A stretch of 64,000 nucleotides of DNA from Crateriforma spongiae (GTDB taxonomy: Bacteria; Planctomycetota; Planctomycetia; Pirellulales; Pirellulaceae). The notes under the pieces were generated by a model. It was not told the DNA's origin. It ran no database searches and saw only the letters and a list, made by a program, of their open reading frames with translations. Positions 9,456-18,507 of the stretch are shown here, one piece after another; position 1 is the stretch's first letter, and every line of letters starts with the position of its first letter. The stretch is from assembly GCF_012290005.1 (NCBI RefSeq), contig NZ_JAAXMS010000001.1, positions 620,001 through 684,000 of the forward strand, read 5' to 3'. Made by a program: the position numbers and the translations under genes.

Positions 9456-11666
9456 CTAAATCAGTCCGACGATTTTTCGACCGACCCAGAACAACGCCAA
9501 GGCGAACAACAAAATGGCCATCGTCACTGGATGGCACCACAATTGGACCCGTCGGATCTCCGGTGGTGGTAGCGGCAGATCGGCCAATCGATCCAAGATT
9601 TGGTCGACCTGGTCCACGCGGACCGACAATCCGCCGGTCAAGGTTGCCAATTCGTCCAACACTTCGGGGCGGGCTGGTTGCCCGATCGTTTCCACCACTT
9701 GGCCCTGGACGAAAAAGTTGGTCTGTAGATCTGACGGGGACTCGGGCGATGTCACCATCACTTCGTGACGCCCCGGATCTTCGGGAACGAACGTGCCGCG
9801 ATAAACGCCCCATTGATCGCCCTGGGCTGTCAAGCGAACCGTTTCTACCGTGCCGGTCGGCGATTCAATGCGAGCGACAACGTTTCCATTTTCAAGCGGT
9901 TCGCCGCTTTCGGAAATCACATGAGCGGTCAGCGACATGGTTTGGCGTCGCGACGGCTGGTCGGGCGAGTAATAAAAACGCATGGAATCGCCGCGTGCCA
10001 TGTTTCGTTGATACGCCATCCAACGAACGACTTGTCCCCAGAATCGATAGTGGTATTTGTCTTCGACGCCTTTCCGCCAACGCCAGGCGCCGTCGGTCCC
10101 CATGAACAAGACTTTGCCGGCACCAAACGTTCGCGTGACCAATAACGGCAGACGACCGTATTGATTGCTGACTTCGCCATGAACCGCCAGTGTTTCGGTG
10201 CCCGGTCGGCTGCGAACCACCGGCGCGAACCACTGGAAACCGGGCAAGCCTTCCCAGACTTGTGCGTTTTCCTCTTGGGTGTCGGCCAATTTGGTCAACA
10301 GGCTGCGGCGACCCGCTTCGGACAGTTGAAAATGTCCCGCATCGGCCGCGCCCCAGCCTTCCGGTTGCAGTGAATCCAAATCGACCGGATACAGTTGATT
10401 TAGGTCGGTGTCTAACAAATCGAATTGGTTTCCCTGCCAACCCGGCATCAGCACCAGGCCGCTGGCTTGGAATTGAACCAGACCTTTCAGTAGATTCGTC
10501 TGTTCTCGGGTCAGTTGGTCTTCGCCAATGCCAACGTCGCCTAGGAAGACCACGTCAAATGGCGACAGTTCCTCAATGGTTTCCGGAAACGATTTGATGT
10601 AATCGGTCGAACCACCGCCGGTGGATTCCAAGTTGGGATGGAACAACAAGCAAGCGACATCGATTCCCGGATCACGCGACAGCGCGTTTCGAAGGTAACG
10701 GTATTCCCATCGTGGAATCGACTCGATCACCAGCACACGCAGTCGCTCGCGGCGGATGGCGATCGGTGATGTGCGCTGGTTGTTGGATTTGATTTCGTCG
10801 TCCGGGTGGTCAGGCAAGCTGACCGTGATTTCGTAGTCGCCGACTTCGTCTGGTTTCCATAAAAACGCGTCGGCCGTCTTGGACATCGGTTCGATCTCCA
10901 CCGATCGGTCCATCGTTTCACCATCGGATGATTTCAGGCTGACCGTGGCGGCGACCTTGCGGGGCAACGAGCTTTGGATCGTGAATGGAATTCGGACGGT
11001 TTTTCCCAGCGTTGCAAACGTCGGCACGTCCAAGTTGACCAATTCCAGGTCGGGCAATTTTTGTGGGCTGCCCACTTTGACGCCGTACACCGGGACATTT
11101 TGCATTCGCAACTGCAGGGCCCCGTCAGCGGGCGATGCGCCTTCGTTCCAGTCCCCGTCGCTGATCACTACAACGCCCAACAGTTCGCTTATCTCCGATG
11201 CAGCCTTCTGTATCGGGCCGTTCAGATTGGTGCCACGATCAGGTTGTCCGATGGGGGCCATGACGACTTTGCGATCATCGCCGACACTTTGCCAAACGGT
11301 TTCGTCCTTCAGGCCTTCGATCGCTCTTTGCCGTGTTTGACGCTGGGCATCCACTGAAGCCGAATCGACGTCCTGGGTTCGCATGCTGGGCGAATTGTCC
11401 CACAGCACGGCGATGGTCGGTTCAGTTTCCGGTTGATACTGGCTTTCCCACTCGGGCTGGTTCAACAGTACTGCGATCAACAACATGATCAACAGACGCA
11501 GCGTTTCCAAAACGCCCACGCCGATCGCGAAACGGCTGCGTCGCCATGACACGAAACTGGCCCACGCAGTAACGGCAATCAAAATGACGGACAGCAATAC
11601 GGAGAAATTGCTGGGCAAAAAGGTCAAGCTGGATCGTGATTGAGCGATCAAAAGGGTTTCGATCAT
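9456..11666 (-). CDS. Membrane protein with VWA-like and glutamine-amidotransferase-like domains
   Basis: The protein has 736 residues. Two N-terminal membrane helices (~20-40 and ~55-70) are followed by a VWA-like segment with the metal-site pattern D-N-S-P-S starting at D90. A central domain around residues 300-450 (VLVIESIPRWEYRYLRNAL, then FDVVFLGDVGIG and GLVLMPGWQG) resembles the class-I glutamine-amidotransferase-like fold seen in large Bat-associated membrane proteins. A last helix lies at the C-terminus (AILLFALALFWVG). The ATG at 11666 overlaps the stop of the upstream VWA gene by 4 bp. It probably forms a membrane complex with the neighbouring BatA-like protein; the substrate is unknown. 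Confidence 0.75.
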   Translation of the reverse strand: MIETLLIAQSRSSLTFLPSNFSVLLSVILIAVTAWASFVSWRRSRFAIGVGVLETLRLLIMLLIAVLLNQPEWESQYQPETEPTIAVLWDNSPSMRTQDVDSASVDAQRQTRQRAIEGLKDETVWQSVGDDRKVVMAPIGQPDRGTNLNGPIQKAASEISELLGVVVISDGDWNEGASPADGALQLRMQNVPVYGVKVGSPQKLPDLELVNLDVPTFATLGKTVRIPFTIQSSLPRKVAATVSLKSSDGETMDRSVEIEPMSKTADAFLWKPDEVGDYEITVSLPDHPDDEIKSNNQRTSPIAIRRERLRVLVIESIPRWEYRYLRNALSRDPGIDVACLLFHPNLESTGGGSTDYIKSFPETIEELSPFDVVFLGDVGIGEDQLTREQTNLLKGLVQFQASGLVLMPGWQGNQFDLLDTDLNQLYPVDLDSLQPEGWGAADAGHFQLSEAGRRSLLTKLADTQEENAQVWEGLPGFQWFAPVVRSRPGTETLAVHGEVSNQYGRLPLLVTRTFGAGKVLFMGTDGAWRWRKGVEDKYHYRFWGQVVRWMAYQRNMARGDSMRFYYSPDQPSRRQTMSLTAHVISESGEPLENGNVVARIESPTGTVETVRLTAQGDQWGVYRGTFVPEDPGRHEVMVTSPESPSDLQTNFFVQGQVVETIGQPARPEVLDELATLTGGLSVRVDQVDQILDRLADLPLPPPEIRRVQLWCHPVTMAILLFALALFWVGRKIVGLI

Positions 11667-13765
11667 GCCGTCGCCCCTTTGGGATCACTGCCTGGGCCGC
11701 GACTCGGTCCACCGGTGACACGTCCGCCCGAGGGTGGGGCCGACGTCCGGCGGATTCGAGGCAGGCATAACAAAGCCTCCGCCGCAAAAGCGATCATCAT
11801 CAACACCAGGAACGTTCGCCAAACTTCCTGGATCAAGCTGTCGGTCGACCCGCCCACGTTTTCAATCCGGTCGTACCGAAGACCCGCGAAGATGTGATCC
11901 AGTTGATCGTTGGACACGGTCGCTTCGATGTCTTCGGATTCGCCGCGATTGATTGCGATGAATCGGTCATCATCTTGATAGACGCCCCGGTGCAACGAAT
12001 AGGTCGTCGACCGACCCACATTCGGGCCGGTCAAACGCTGCCAGGTGTCGGTACCCGACTGGTTTTGTCCCGCGGTCAATTGTTGCGTCAGCCCCAAGGT
12101 GTCGGCTCCATCGGCCAACGCGCGTTGAATCAACGCATACAAAACCACCCCGTCACGAGCCAGCGAAGACTGGTCCCCGGCCACTGCCGTACCGATGAAA
12201 TACACGCCGGGGGTATCGGCGATCGATCGGGCAATGATCGGGGTGCCGTCGGGCAGGTGCGCCAGGCCGATTTGATCGCCCAACACGGGGCGATGCCAGC
12301 GGATTTTTAGGTCACCCACCGGCAATGACGCACCGCTGCGGACGCCTGACAGAAGATCGTGGTCCCCGATCCAGCGACCGATCTGGACGTCGCTTTCATG
12401 TCGTAAGGCTTCGCCCCAAGAGAGCCCCGCCCAGGAGATACCCAGATCTTCATCGCCACCGGAATCTGGGGCAAAGCAGATCAGGCGTCCGCCGCGGCGC
12501 AAAAAAGGATCCAACAAAGCTTGTGTGCTTTTCGGCGGCAGCGGCCCGGTCCACAGGACCAATGCGACATCATCCAGATCGGCCTTCGCCAAGTCGTTTG
12601 GTGTCATCGCGACCGATTCGCAGCGGATCTCCGGGGTGGTGGAAATGCCCGCGGCAAGCATCAGAGGTCGTGCCGTCTCGGTGTCCCCATCAACGGCATC
12701 CTCGGTCACCACAATCGTCTTTCGAATCACCGGGCTGCCGTAGACAAAGTAATACTCATCGTCGGCCGCATTCGTGTCTGCGGGAATGGACAGCTTTCCC
12801 CAACCGGTTCGTTGTCCCGCATCCAGTGGCACGGCCCACTGGTTGATTTCGGTCAAGTCGCCGGTCTGTCGAACGTTGAATTTGCTGCGTGCACCGTTCA
12901 GGTCCAGTTCGATGGGCAATTCGCGACGAGCGGATTCATTGTTTGACACGCCCACTTGCCGGATCGTGAAGGACAGACGCAATTCACCGGCACCGGAAGC
13001 TTCCGCTGGGTCGGACCCGTTTGCTGCTGATGCGACGGTGGCCGACTGGACGCGAAGACTGCGGTTGTCCGGTGCGGATGCGGCATCGGTCAACAGATGG
13101 AATCGAACCGGTTGGCTGATCTGCCGCAACGACCGATTGATCGCATTCCAACGTCCGCTGTCGACGTTCCAATCGCTGCGTCGCAAGTCCGACACGATCC
13201 AACAATCCACACTGCCCGGTTGGTTTTCGCGGATGTACTTGGCCGCGGTTTCCAGAAGGTCGGCCGTGTCGGTGGTCGCCGCATCCGTGTCGGCTGCCGA
13301 CAACTCGATCAACTGTTCGGGATTCTCCAGTTCCAAGATTTGGTCTTGGTTGGTATCGATCCACACATAGCGATCCGATCGAATGGTGTTCAACGATTCG
13401 ACCAAGCGGCGTGTCAGCGTTTCCAGCTTGGTGCGTCCACCCGGCGTGATCTGGCCCATGCTGGGTGAACGGTCCAACAAGATCAGTGTTGTATCAACAC
13501 GGCTGCCGATCGTTGTGCCCAGCCAACCACTGCTTAGCGGTCGAGCCACGGCGAAGATCAGACCGGCCACCACCAACGTGCGAGCGGCCAAGATCAAGTA
13601 GCGACGTAGCTTGGCATAGCCCCGCGACATGCGGTTGGCGGCCAGCAAAAACGACATCGCCGCCCAAGGTGTCGTCTGAAACCGGCGTTGATTGATCAAA
13701 TGAATGATGATGGGCAAAGCAACCAGCGGCAGTGCCCACAGCATCCAGGGCTGCAGAAACGTCAT
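11663..13765 (-). CDS. BatA-like VWA membrane protein
   Basis: The protein has 700 residues. The N-terminus (FLQPWMLWALPLVALPIIIH, then NQRRFQTTPW) is the typical aerotolerance-regulator BatA N-terminal membrane segment. A VWA domain follows with D-R-S-P-S at residues 98-102, matching the MIDAS pattern. The middle is beta-rich and extracytoplasmic, and a membrane helix near residue 660 (FLVLMMIAFAAEALL) returns the chain to a short basic tail. Starts and stops overlap by 4 bp with both neighbours (13762-13765 and 11663-11666), so the three genes are translationally coupled. In known systems such proteins work with MoxR ATPases and DUF58 proteins in metal-insertion or envelope-stress functions; the exact role here is inferred. 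Confidence 0.82.
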   Translation of the reverse strand: MTFLQPWMLWALPLVALPIIIHLINQRRFQTTPWAAMSFLLAANRMSRGYAKLRRYLILAARTLVVAGLIFAVARPLSSGWLGTTIGSRVDTTLILLDRSPSMGQITPGGRTKLETLTRRLVESLNTIRSDRYVWIDTNQDQILELENPEQLIELSAADTDAATTDTADLLETAAKYIRENQPGSVDCWIVSDLRRSDWNVDSGRWNAINRSLRQISQPVRFHLLTDAASAPDNRSLRVQSATVASAANGSDPAEASGAGELRLSFTIRQVGVSNNESARRELPIELDLNGARSKFNVRQTGDLTEINQWAVPLDAGQRTGWGKLSIPADTNAADDEYYFVYGSPVIRKTIVVTEDAVDGDTETARPLMLAAGISTTPEIRCESVAMTPNDLAKADLDDVALVLWTGPLPPKSTQALLDPFLRRGGRLICFAPDSGGDEDLGISWAGLSWGEALRHESDVQIGRWIGDHDLLSGVRSGASLPVGDLKIRWHRPVLGDQIGLAHLPDGTPIIARSIADTPGVYFIGTAVAGDQSSLARDGVVLYALIQRALADGADTLGLTQQLTAGQNQSGTDTWQRLTGPNVGRSTTYSLHRGVYQDDDRFIAINRGESEDIEATVSNDQLDHIFAGLRYDRIENVGGSTDSLIQEVWRTFLVLMMIAFAAEALLCLPRIRRTSAPPSGGRVTGGPSRGPGSDPKGATA

Positions 13766-14718
13766 CCCACACCGCCGACCGATGAAGAATCAATGGGGGA
13801 CGTTTCGGCGACCGCTTGGCGACCGCCGGCCCGGCCGACCAGAAATCGACGCAATACGATTTCCACATCCTGGTCCGTGATCACCCGGTGATAATCGACG
13901 GCGCTTTCCAACATCATTTGGCGAATGCTGGTCAAGTATTCGGTCATCGCACGATGATATTGTGGTGCGATGTCGTTCGGGTCGGCAAAAACGTATTCGT
14001 CGCTTTCCATGTCGACAAAGCGTGTCGGCCGAGAAAACGTAAAGTCGATTTCTTCACGATCGATCAAGTGGAACGCCGCGACATCATGTTTGCAAAACCG
14101 CAGGTGGTCGATCGCCCGACGCAATTCGGCCGGTTCGACGAACAGGTCGCTGACGATCACGACCAAGGCGCGCTGCCGCGTCGTGTCGGCGAATTCATGA
14201 ATTCGCTGGACCAATTGCGTTCCGCCACCGGGTCGGATGTTTTGCAACACATCGAACATCACCCTCAGATGACTGGGGGTGCGGCGTGGCGGCAACGTTT
14301 CGGTGATCGTTTCACCGATGCCGGTCAATCCGGCCGCATCGCCCTGTTGGATCGCAAGGTGCGCCAGCGTTGCAATGATGCGGCGGGCAAAGGACAGCTT
14401 CGTTGCCGCGGTGGAACCGTAACCCATGGAACCGCTGGTGTCCAAAATCAAGTGGCACCGCAGATTCGTGTCCGCTTCGAATTCTTTGACATAGAACCGG
14501 TCGGAACGTCCATAGGCACGCCAATCCAACCGCCGCAAATCATCGCCGGGAACGTAGCGGCGGTATTCCGCAAATTCGACGCTTGAACCGCGGTGCGGGC
14601 TGGCGTGCATGCCGGACACATTTCCCAACATTGCCTGCCGCGAATACAAAGGGATCGACGACAGTCGAACCAGCATCTGTGGGTCTAGGAAATCGCGGTG
14701 TTGTGCTTGCGGGATCAT
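13762..14718 (-). CDS. DUF58 domain protein
   Basis: The protein has 318 residues. It shows the DUF58 signature: RGSSVEFAEYRRYVPGDD followed by RRLDWRAYGRSDRFYVKEFE, then a VWA-like strand with D-T-S-G-S-M-G at residue 93, giving a DxSxS metal site. DUF58 proteins are the standard partners of MoxR ATPases, whose gene lies just upstream with a 48-bp gap. The C-terminal end overlaps the BatA-like start by 4 bp. Likely a cytoplasmic adaptor or scaffold in the MoxR-VWA complex. Confidence 0.88.
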   Translation of the reverse strand: MIPQAQHRDFLDPQMLVRLSSIPLYSRQAMLGNVSGMHASPHRGSSVEFAEYRRYVPGDDLRRLDWRAYGRSDRFYVKEFEADTNLRCHLILDTSGSMGYGSTAATKLSFARRIIATLAHLAIQQGDAAGLTGIGETITETLPPRRTPSHLRVMFDVLQNIRPGGGTQLVQRIHEFADTTRQRALVVIVSDLFVEPAELRRAIDHLRFCKHDVAAFHLIDREEIDFTFSRPTRFVDMESDEYVFADPNDIAPQYHRAMTEYLTSIRQMMLESAVDYHRVITDQDVEIVLRRFLVGRAGGRQAVAETSPIDSSSVGGVG

Positions 14719-14766
14719 CGCGGTGTGGCTTCATCAAGGTCGCATCGTACGTGTCGGTGTTGGCGG

Positions 14767-15834
14767 CTAGGATGCTTTCGCCGCTCGGTCCTCGGCCACT
14801 TCATCGACCAGTTGTTGCACAATCTGTTTCGCGTCGACCCCTTCGCTTTGCGCCGCGAATGTGGTGATCAGACGGTGGGTCAACACGGGCTGTGCGACGG
14901 CTTGAACGTCTTCGGTGCGGACCATGTATTGGCCTTCCAATGCCGCACGCGTTTTGCCACCCAGGATCAGGTACTGCACGGCGCGTGGTCCGGCGCCCCA
15001 AGACACCAGGCGACGAAGCCAATCCGATGCTTCGGGTTCCCCGGGACGTGTCCGACGCACCAAGTCGACCGCATATTGGTACACATGATCGGGCACCGGA
15101 ATTCGACGTGCCAAATGTTGAAACTCGATGATCTGGTTGCCGTCCAGGATATGTTCCAACGTGGGCATCGAATCGCCCGTGGTGGTTCTGGCGATTTGGA
15201 TTTCTTCCGCTTCGGATGGATAACCCAATTCGATCAGAAACATGAAGCGATCCAACTGGGCTTCGGGCAACGGATACGTGCCTTCTTGTTCCACCGGGTT
15301 TTGTGTCGCCAGCACCAGGAACGGCTCGTCCAGACCGTAAGACTTGCCCAGCACCGTGATGCGTCGTTCTTGCATCGCTTCCAGCATCGCGGCTTGGGTT
15401 TTAGGTGGCGCGCGGTTGATTTCGTCCGCCAAAACAATGTTGGAGAACACCGGGCCGCGGACGAAATGAAACTCGCGTCGGCCGTCGGCGGTGTCTTGCA
15501 AAATGTCGGTGCCGGTGATGTCCATCGGCATCAAGTCGGGCGTGAACTGGATGCGATTGAACTGAAGCGACAACGTTTCAGCCAGCTTGCTGACCAGCAA
15601 GGTCTTGGCCAAGCCCGGAACCCCCATCAGCAAGGAATGGCCGCGAGCAAACAGACAGATCAACAGCTGATCAATGACACGATTTTGGCCGACGATGACC
15701 TTGGCCAATTCGTCTTTCAGTTGCTGGTGGTGCTGGCGTAGACGCTGAAGACTTTCAACATCGTCGTGGCTCAGTTCCGTGGTCGGATTCGACCGGGACG
15801 GATCACCGGTCGGGGTCGGGGCATCGGATGACAC
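14767..15834 (-). CDS. MoxR family AAA+ ATPase
   Basis: The protein has about 355 residues from the GTG at 15834, which has GGAG about 11 nt upstream; the frame also opens at a TTG at 15864. Walker A is GVPGLAKT (~71-78) and Walker B lies in LADEINRAPPKTQAAMLEAMQ, the hallmark of MoxR ATPases. Sensor and arginine-finger regions (ATQNPVEQEGTYPLPEAQLDRF) are intact. It heads the train with DUF58, BatA-like and VWA proteins and probably acts as the remodelling ATPase for these membrane partners. Confidence 0.9.
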   Translation of the reverse strand: MSSDAPTPTGDPSRSNPTTELSHDDVESLQRLRQHHQQLKDELAKVIVGQNRVIDQLLICLFARGHSLLMGVPGLAKTLLVSKLAETLSLQFNRIQFTPDLMPMDITGTDILQDTADGRREFHFVRGPVFSNIVLADEINRAPPKTQAAMLEAMQERRITVLGKSYGLDEPFLVLATQNPVEQEGTYPLPEAQLDRFMFLIELGYPSEAEEIQIARTTTGDSMPTLEHILDGNQIIEFQHLARRIPVPDHVYQYAVDLVRRTRPGEPEASDWLRRLVSWGAGPRAVQYLILGGKTRAALEGQYMVRTEDVQAVAQPVLTHRLITTFAAQSEGVDAKQIVQQLVDEVAEDRAAKAS

Positions 15835-16288
15835 TTGCAGGAGGGCTCCGCGATGGGCGGTCAAATCCCCGTCGGTGGGATTCGGCCGAGATGTCGGTCA
15901 ATGAGGGTGGGAATGCTGGATCGCAGGAATGAATGGTCCCGGGACGCGTCAGGCACATCCGGCGGTGTGACCGTTGTCCCGGTGTGCCGCAGGCAGGACC
16001 GGATGGAATCGTCAAAGCAGACTTTCAGCCGCCAAAGTATCAGCCGACCTTGCGACCCGCAAACGTCGACGCTGTCGCGTTTTCCCGGCCGTCATCATCG
16101 GTGGCGATTTGCCGCGTCGGGGCTGACCGCGATGCATCCCTGTCCGCACCATGATAGTCGCCCGGTCGGGCTTGCGAACCATGGCGTACGACGATCGCAC
16201 CAGATGCCGGCCAGCCGTTGGTGCAGACCAGGGTTCGGCACTAAATGCATCATGTCATGCGCCGATGTTGATCAGCCCGCCGGCCATT
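15835..16288. other. Intergenic region
   Basis: About 450 bp upstream of the MoxR gene and downstream of the DHPS-like gene, both on the minus strand. It must hold the promoter of the MoxR train, but no clear -35/-10 pair stands out. Open frames here are arginine- and proline-rich without recognisable motifs, and I reject them as genes. Confidence 0.5.
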
Positions 16289-17779
16289 TCAATCGGATTC
16301 TTGGCCGTCCGATCCCTTGCGATCCGATCCCTTGCGACCCCGTGCGGTTCGCTCGATGCGGTGGGCGTCTTCTTCCACCGTCAGGATGCCCCAATTCAAT
16401 GCGCGGTCTTGTTCGTATTGCTTGCCCAATTGCATCGCGATCGTGGCTTTGGCCATTTCATAGCCCAAGTAAAAGGCATGTCCCGGATCCATCGAATCAC
16501 CGCGAGGTGATTTCAACAAGGCATCGAACATGGCAAATGCATCACGGTCGCTTAGATGCAGGCCCGACGACACCAAGTGGATCAAATCGTCATCGGCAAA
16601 GATGCGATAGTTTGTATCGCGAATCGTGGTGGCCAGTTCTTTCAAGGCGCCATTGGGCATCGGTCGCAGTTTTGGGTCACGCAGCATGACCAGTGCATCA
16701 CTGATTCGCTTGGGTGGTGTTTGCATGCCAACCGCGTAACGCACCAAACGCCGCGCGTGATCACATTCGCGAACCGAGGATCGTGCCCAGTTGATGACTT
16801 GAGTCGTCAGCACGCTTTCGATGCGCAGTTCTTCGCAGATCGCCAGCAGGATCAAGTTGACACCCGCCGAATCAACGTCGGTCAATTCGGTCAGGTTTCC
16901 GATGCCCATCATCATCTTGATTGCCGGATCATGTTTTCGAAATTCAGCGTATCGTTGCAAGCTGGCAAAGAACCCCGAACCAATGGGCTCCAAGATAGCG
17001 TCGGCGCGAACGCGCACGTCGTGTCGGCGAAGTTCATCGACCGTGTGTTTCAAACTGTTGATGTCGTTCGGCACATCGGGGATCGCTACCACTTCACAGC
17101 CCCAGTCGGTGGCAGCGAAACGGTTGGACGCGTTGACCGACAACACCAAGTCCGCACCCGCGGCGACCGCTCGTTCGGTTTCCGGGATGTCAAAGGTGTC
17201 GATGGATGCGGGCACGCCTTCGTCCAACACGGCTCGAACGTAGTCGGCGATGTTGGGACAGGCAGACGATGGATCGCATCCGATATCGATTCGATCCGCA
17301 CCCTGATCACGCAAGTGTCCGACGGCGGATCGAAAGTCTTGCATCGACAATCGTGGGGCGTGATTGATTTCCGCGATGATTTCGATTCCATGGTCGGTCA
17401 ACTGCACCGGCATCGATTGACCGCCGAACCATTCGTGCAATTCACGACAGTCTTTGGGGCCAATCCACCAGCGGACTTGGTCACCACGGGCAATATCGCT
17501 TTGAAACTCGCTGATCACGGACGCACGTTGATCGGGGTCCATGCAAACAAATCCCGGCAACACGACGTCGGTCGTCTGTGGCGGAATTTCAAGTTTCCGT
17601 TTCAACCAACGTGGCGTCATCAGTGCCGCAACGGTGATGGGGGCAACCCCCACGGTGCAACGAACGTCATGACGCTGTTGCAATTCATCGGCAATGTGAC
17701 GCAACATCGGTTCGGCCAACTTGCCCGTGACCAAGTGGATGCGTTGGCCGGCCGATGGTTGAAAAGCGTCTTGTTGCAT
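16289..17779 (-). CDS. DUF6513/dihydropteroate-synthase-like protein of the archaeal-type C1 pathway
   Basis: The protein has 496 residues. The N-terminal part (LVTGKLAEPMLRHIADELQ, then VAPITVAALMTPRWL) matches the DUF6513 domain, and the middle is a pterin-binding TIM barrel with DRIDIGCDPSS, ASIDTFDIPE and LILLAICEELRI strands. Such DHPS-related genes sit in the tetrahydromethanopterin C1-transfer gene set found in methylotrophs and planctomycetes, where a role in cofactor synthesis is proposed but not settled. No other C1-transfer gene is visible nearby. The C-terminal tail carries an RKGSDRKGSD duplication, from a short direct repeat at ~16312-16340. Family call is good; reaction uncertain. 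Confidence 0.8.
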   Translation of the reverse strand: MQQDAFQPSAGQRIHLVTGKLAEPMLRHIADELQQRHDVRCTVGVAPITVAALMTPRWLKRKLEIPPQTTDVVLPGFVCMDPDQRASVISEFQSDIARGDQVRWWIGPKDCRELHEWFGGQSMPVQLTDHGIEIIAEINHAPRLSMQDFRSAVGHLRDQGADRIDIGCDPSSACPNIADYVRAVLDEGVPASIDTFDIPETERAVAAGADLVLSVNASNRFAATDWGCEVVAIPDVPNDINSLKHTVDELRRHDVRVRADAILEPIGSGFFASLQRYAEFRKHDPAIKMMMGIGNLTELTDVDSAGVNLILLAICEELRIESVLTTQVINWARSSVRECDHARRLVRYAVGMQTPPKRISDALVMLRDPKLRPMPNGALKELATTIRDTNYRIFADDDLIHLVSSGLHLSDRDAFAMFDALLKSPRGDSMDPGHAFYLGYEMAKATIAMQLGKQYEQDRALNWGILTVEEDAHRIERTARGRKGSDRKGSDGQESD

Positions 17780-17834
17780 GTTGAATGATCCATCAAATAT
17801 GACGTGTCAAAGTCGTCTTCGATGTGCGATGGTC

Positions 17835-17862
17835 TTGACGTTTGGCAGATGCGACTTACAAA
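17835..17862 (+). promoter_or_regulatory. Possible sigma70-type promoter ahead of a hairpin RNA
   Basis: TTGACG at 17835-17840 and TACAAA at 17857-17862 are separated by 16 bp. Initiation would fall near 17869, immediately before the long hairpin that ends in seven T residues. The -10 matches consensus at four of six positions, so this is only a candidate. Confidence 0.35.
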
Positions 17863-17871
17863 AGGTAATAG

Positions 17872-17938
17872 CGAGAGACTTGTTTGCGGTCGTTTTTTAC
17901 AAAACGATCGTGACGTGGCCGAGGTCTCTCGTTTTTTT
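17872..17938 (+). ncRNA. Candidate small RNA or orphan intrinsic terminator
   Basis: CGAGAGAC (17872-17879) pairs perfectly with GTCTCTCG (17924-17931). Nested inside, CGGTCGTTTT (17887-17896) pairs with AAAACGATCG (17901-17910) through ten base pairs (one G-U) around a TTAC loop. Seven T residues follow at 17932-17938. The geometry is that of a Rho-independent terminator on the plus strand, but no plus-strand gene precedes it; the flanking gene on that side starts at 17779 and points away. Either a ~70-nt structured RNA is made from the promoter-like sequence just upstream, or it terminates an unseen transcript. No match to a known riboswitch is recognised. Confidence 0.45.
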
Positions 17939-18507
17939 ATGCGCGTTCAGCGGTGCGATGCGTTGCAACATGGGGCACCCGAATCGAGCACATAGACGAT
18001 TCCAAACGCTCGGCCAGCTGATGTCGTTTCGGCGATAAGTCGACGACCTGAATATGCACGCTTAGCGACCGATGATCCGCCGCATCAAGGTTGCATCGTT
18101 GCGTCCTATCGGAAGTGATTGTTTCGACGCGAATGCGAAGGATGGGAGCAAATGCGAAACGATCAGCCTTGTCGGTCTTGGACAGGCCACAACGGGGTGC
18201 TGAACAAATCAGCCCATCTGACTTGATTTAAATGACGGTCGGAGCAGATGGTGGCTCCATTGATCGGTGACGGATGGTCTGGTTAGGCCTGGCCTGCCCA
18301 CGATGAAGATGCCGGTGCGGTGCGGTGCGGTGCGCCTGCGGTGCGGTTCCCGCTGGGGGTGGTGTGACGACTTTGTGGGAAAGTCGATCGGCACCGGGGT
18401 TGCCAGATTGGGTTTTTGCCGGTTAAACGGCGTGAGGAAAGCCGTTTTTGTCATCTACACGGGATGCCGGCTGCTAATCGATTCGTATTCCACCGTCGCA
18501 TTCTTCC
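17939..18507. other. Intergenic region with short GGTGC repeat
   Basis: No convincing gene. A pentanucleotide tract of about four CGGTG/GGTGC units spans 18313-18333, with two further degenerate copies up to ~18347. The remainder precedes mqnA and should hold its promoter, but no clear element is visible. Confidence 0.5.

Noticed and set aside
14698-15741. 347-residue plus-strand frame
   Set aside because: Antisense to the MoxR gene, whose Walker motifs are intact.
16012-16200. 62-residue minus-strand frame between MoxR and DHPS-like genes
   Set aside because: Arg/Ala-rich with no motif, no ribosome-binding site and no neighbour coupling.
18313-18347. Short GGTGC tandem tract as possible CRISPR or regulatory repeat
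   Set aside because: Units are only 5 bp with no spacers; ordinary simple repeat.
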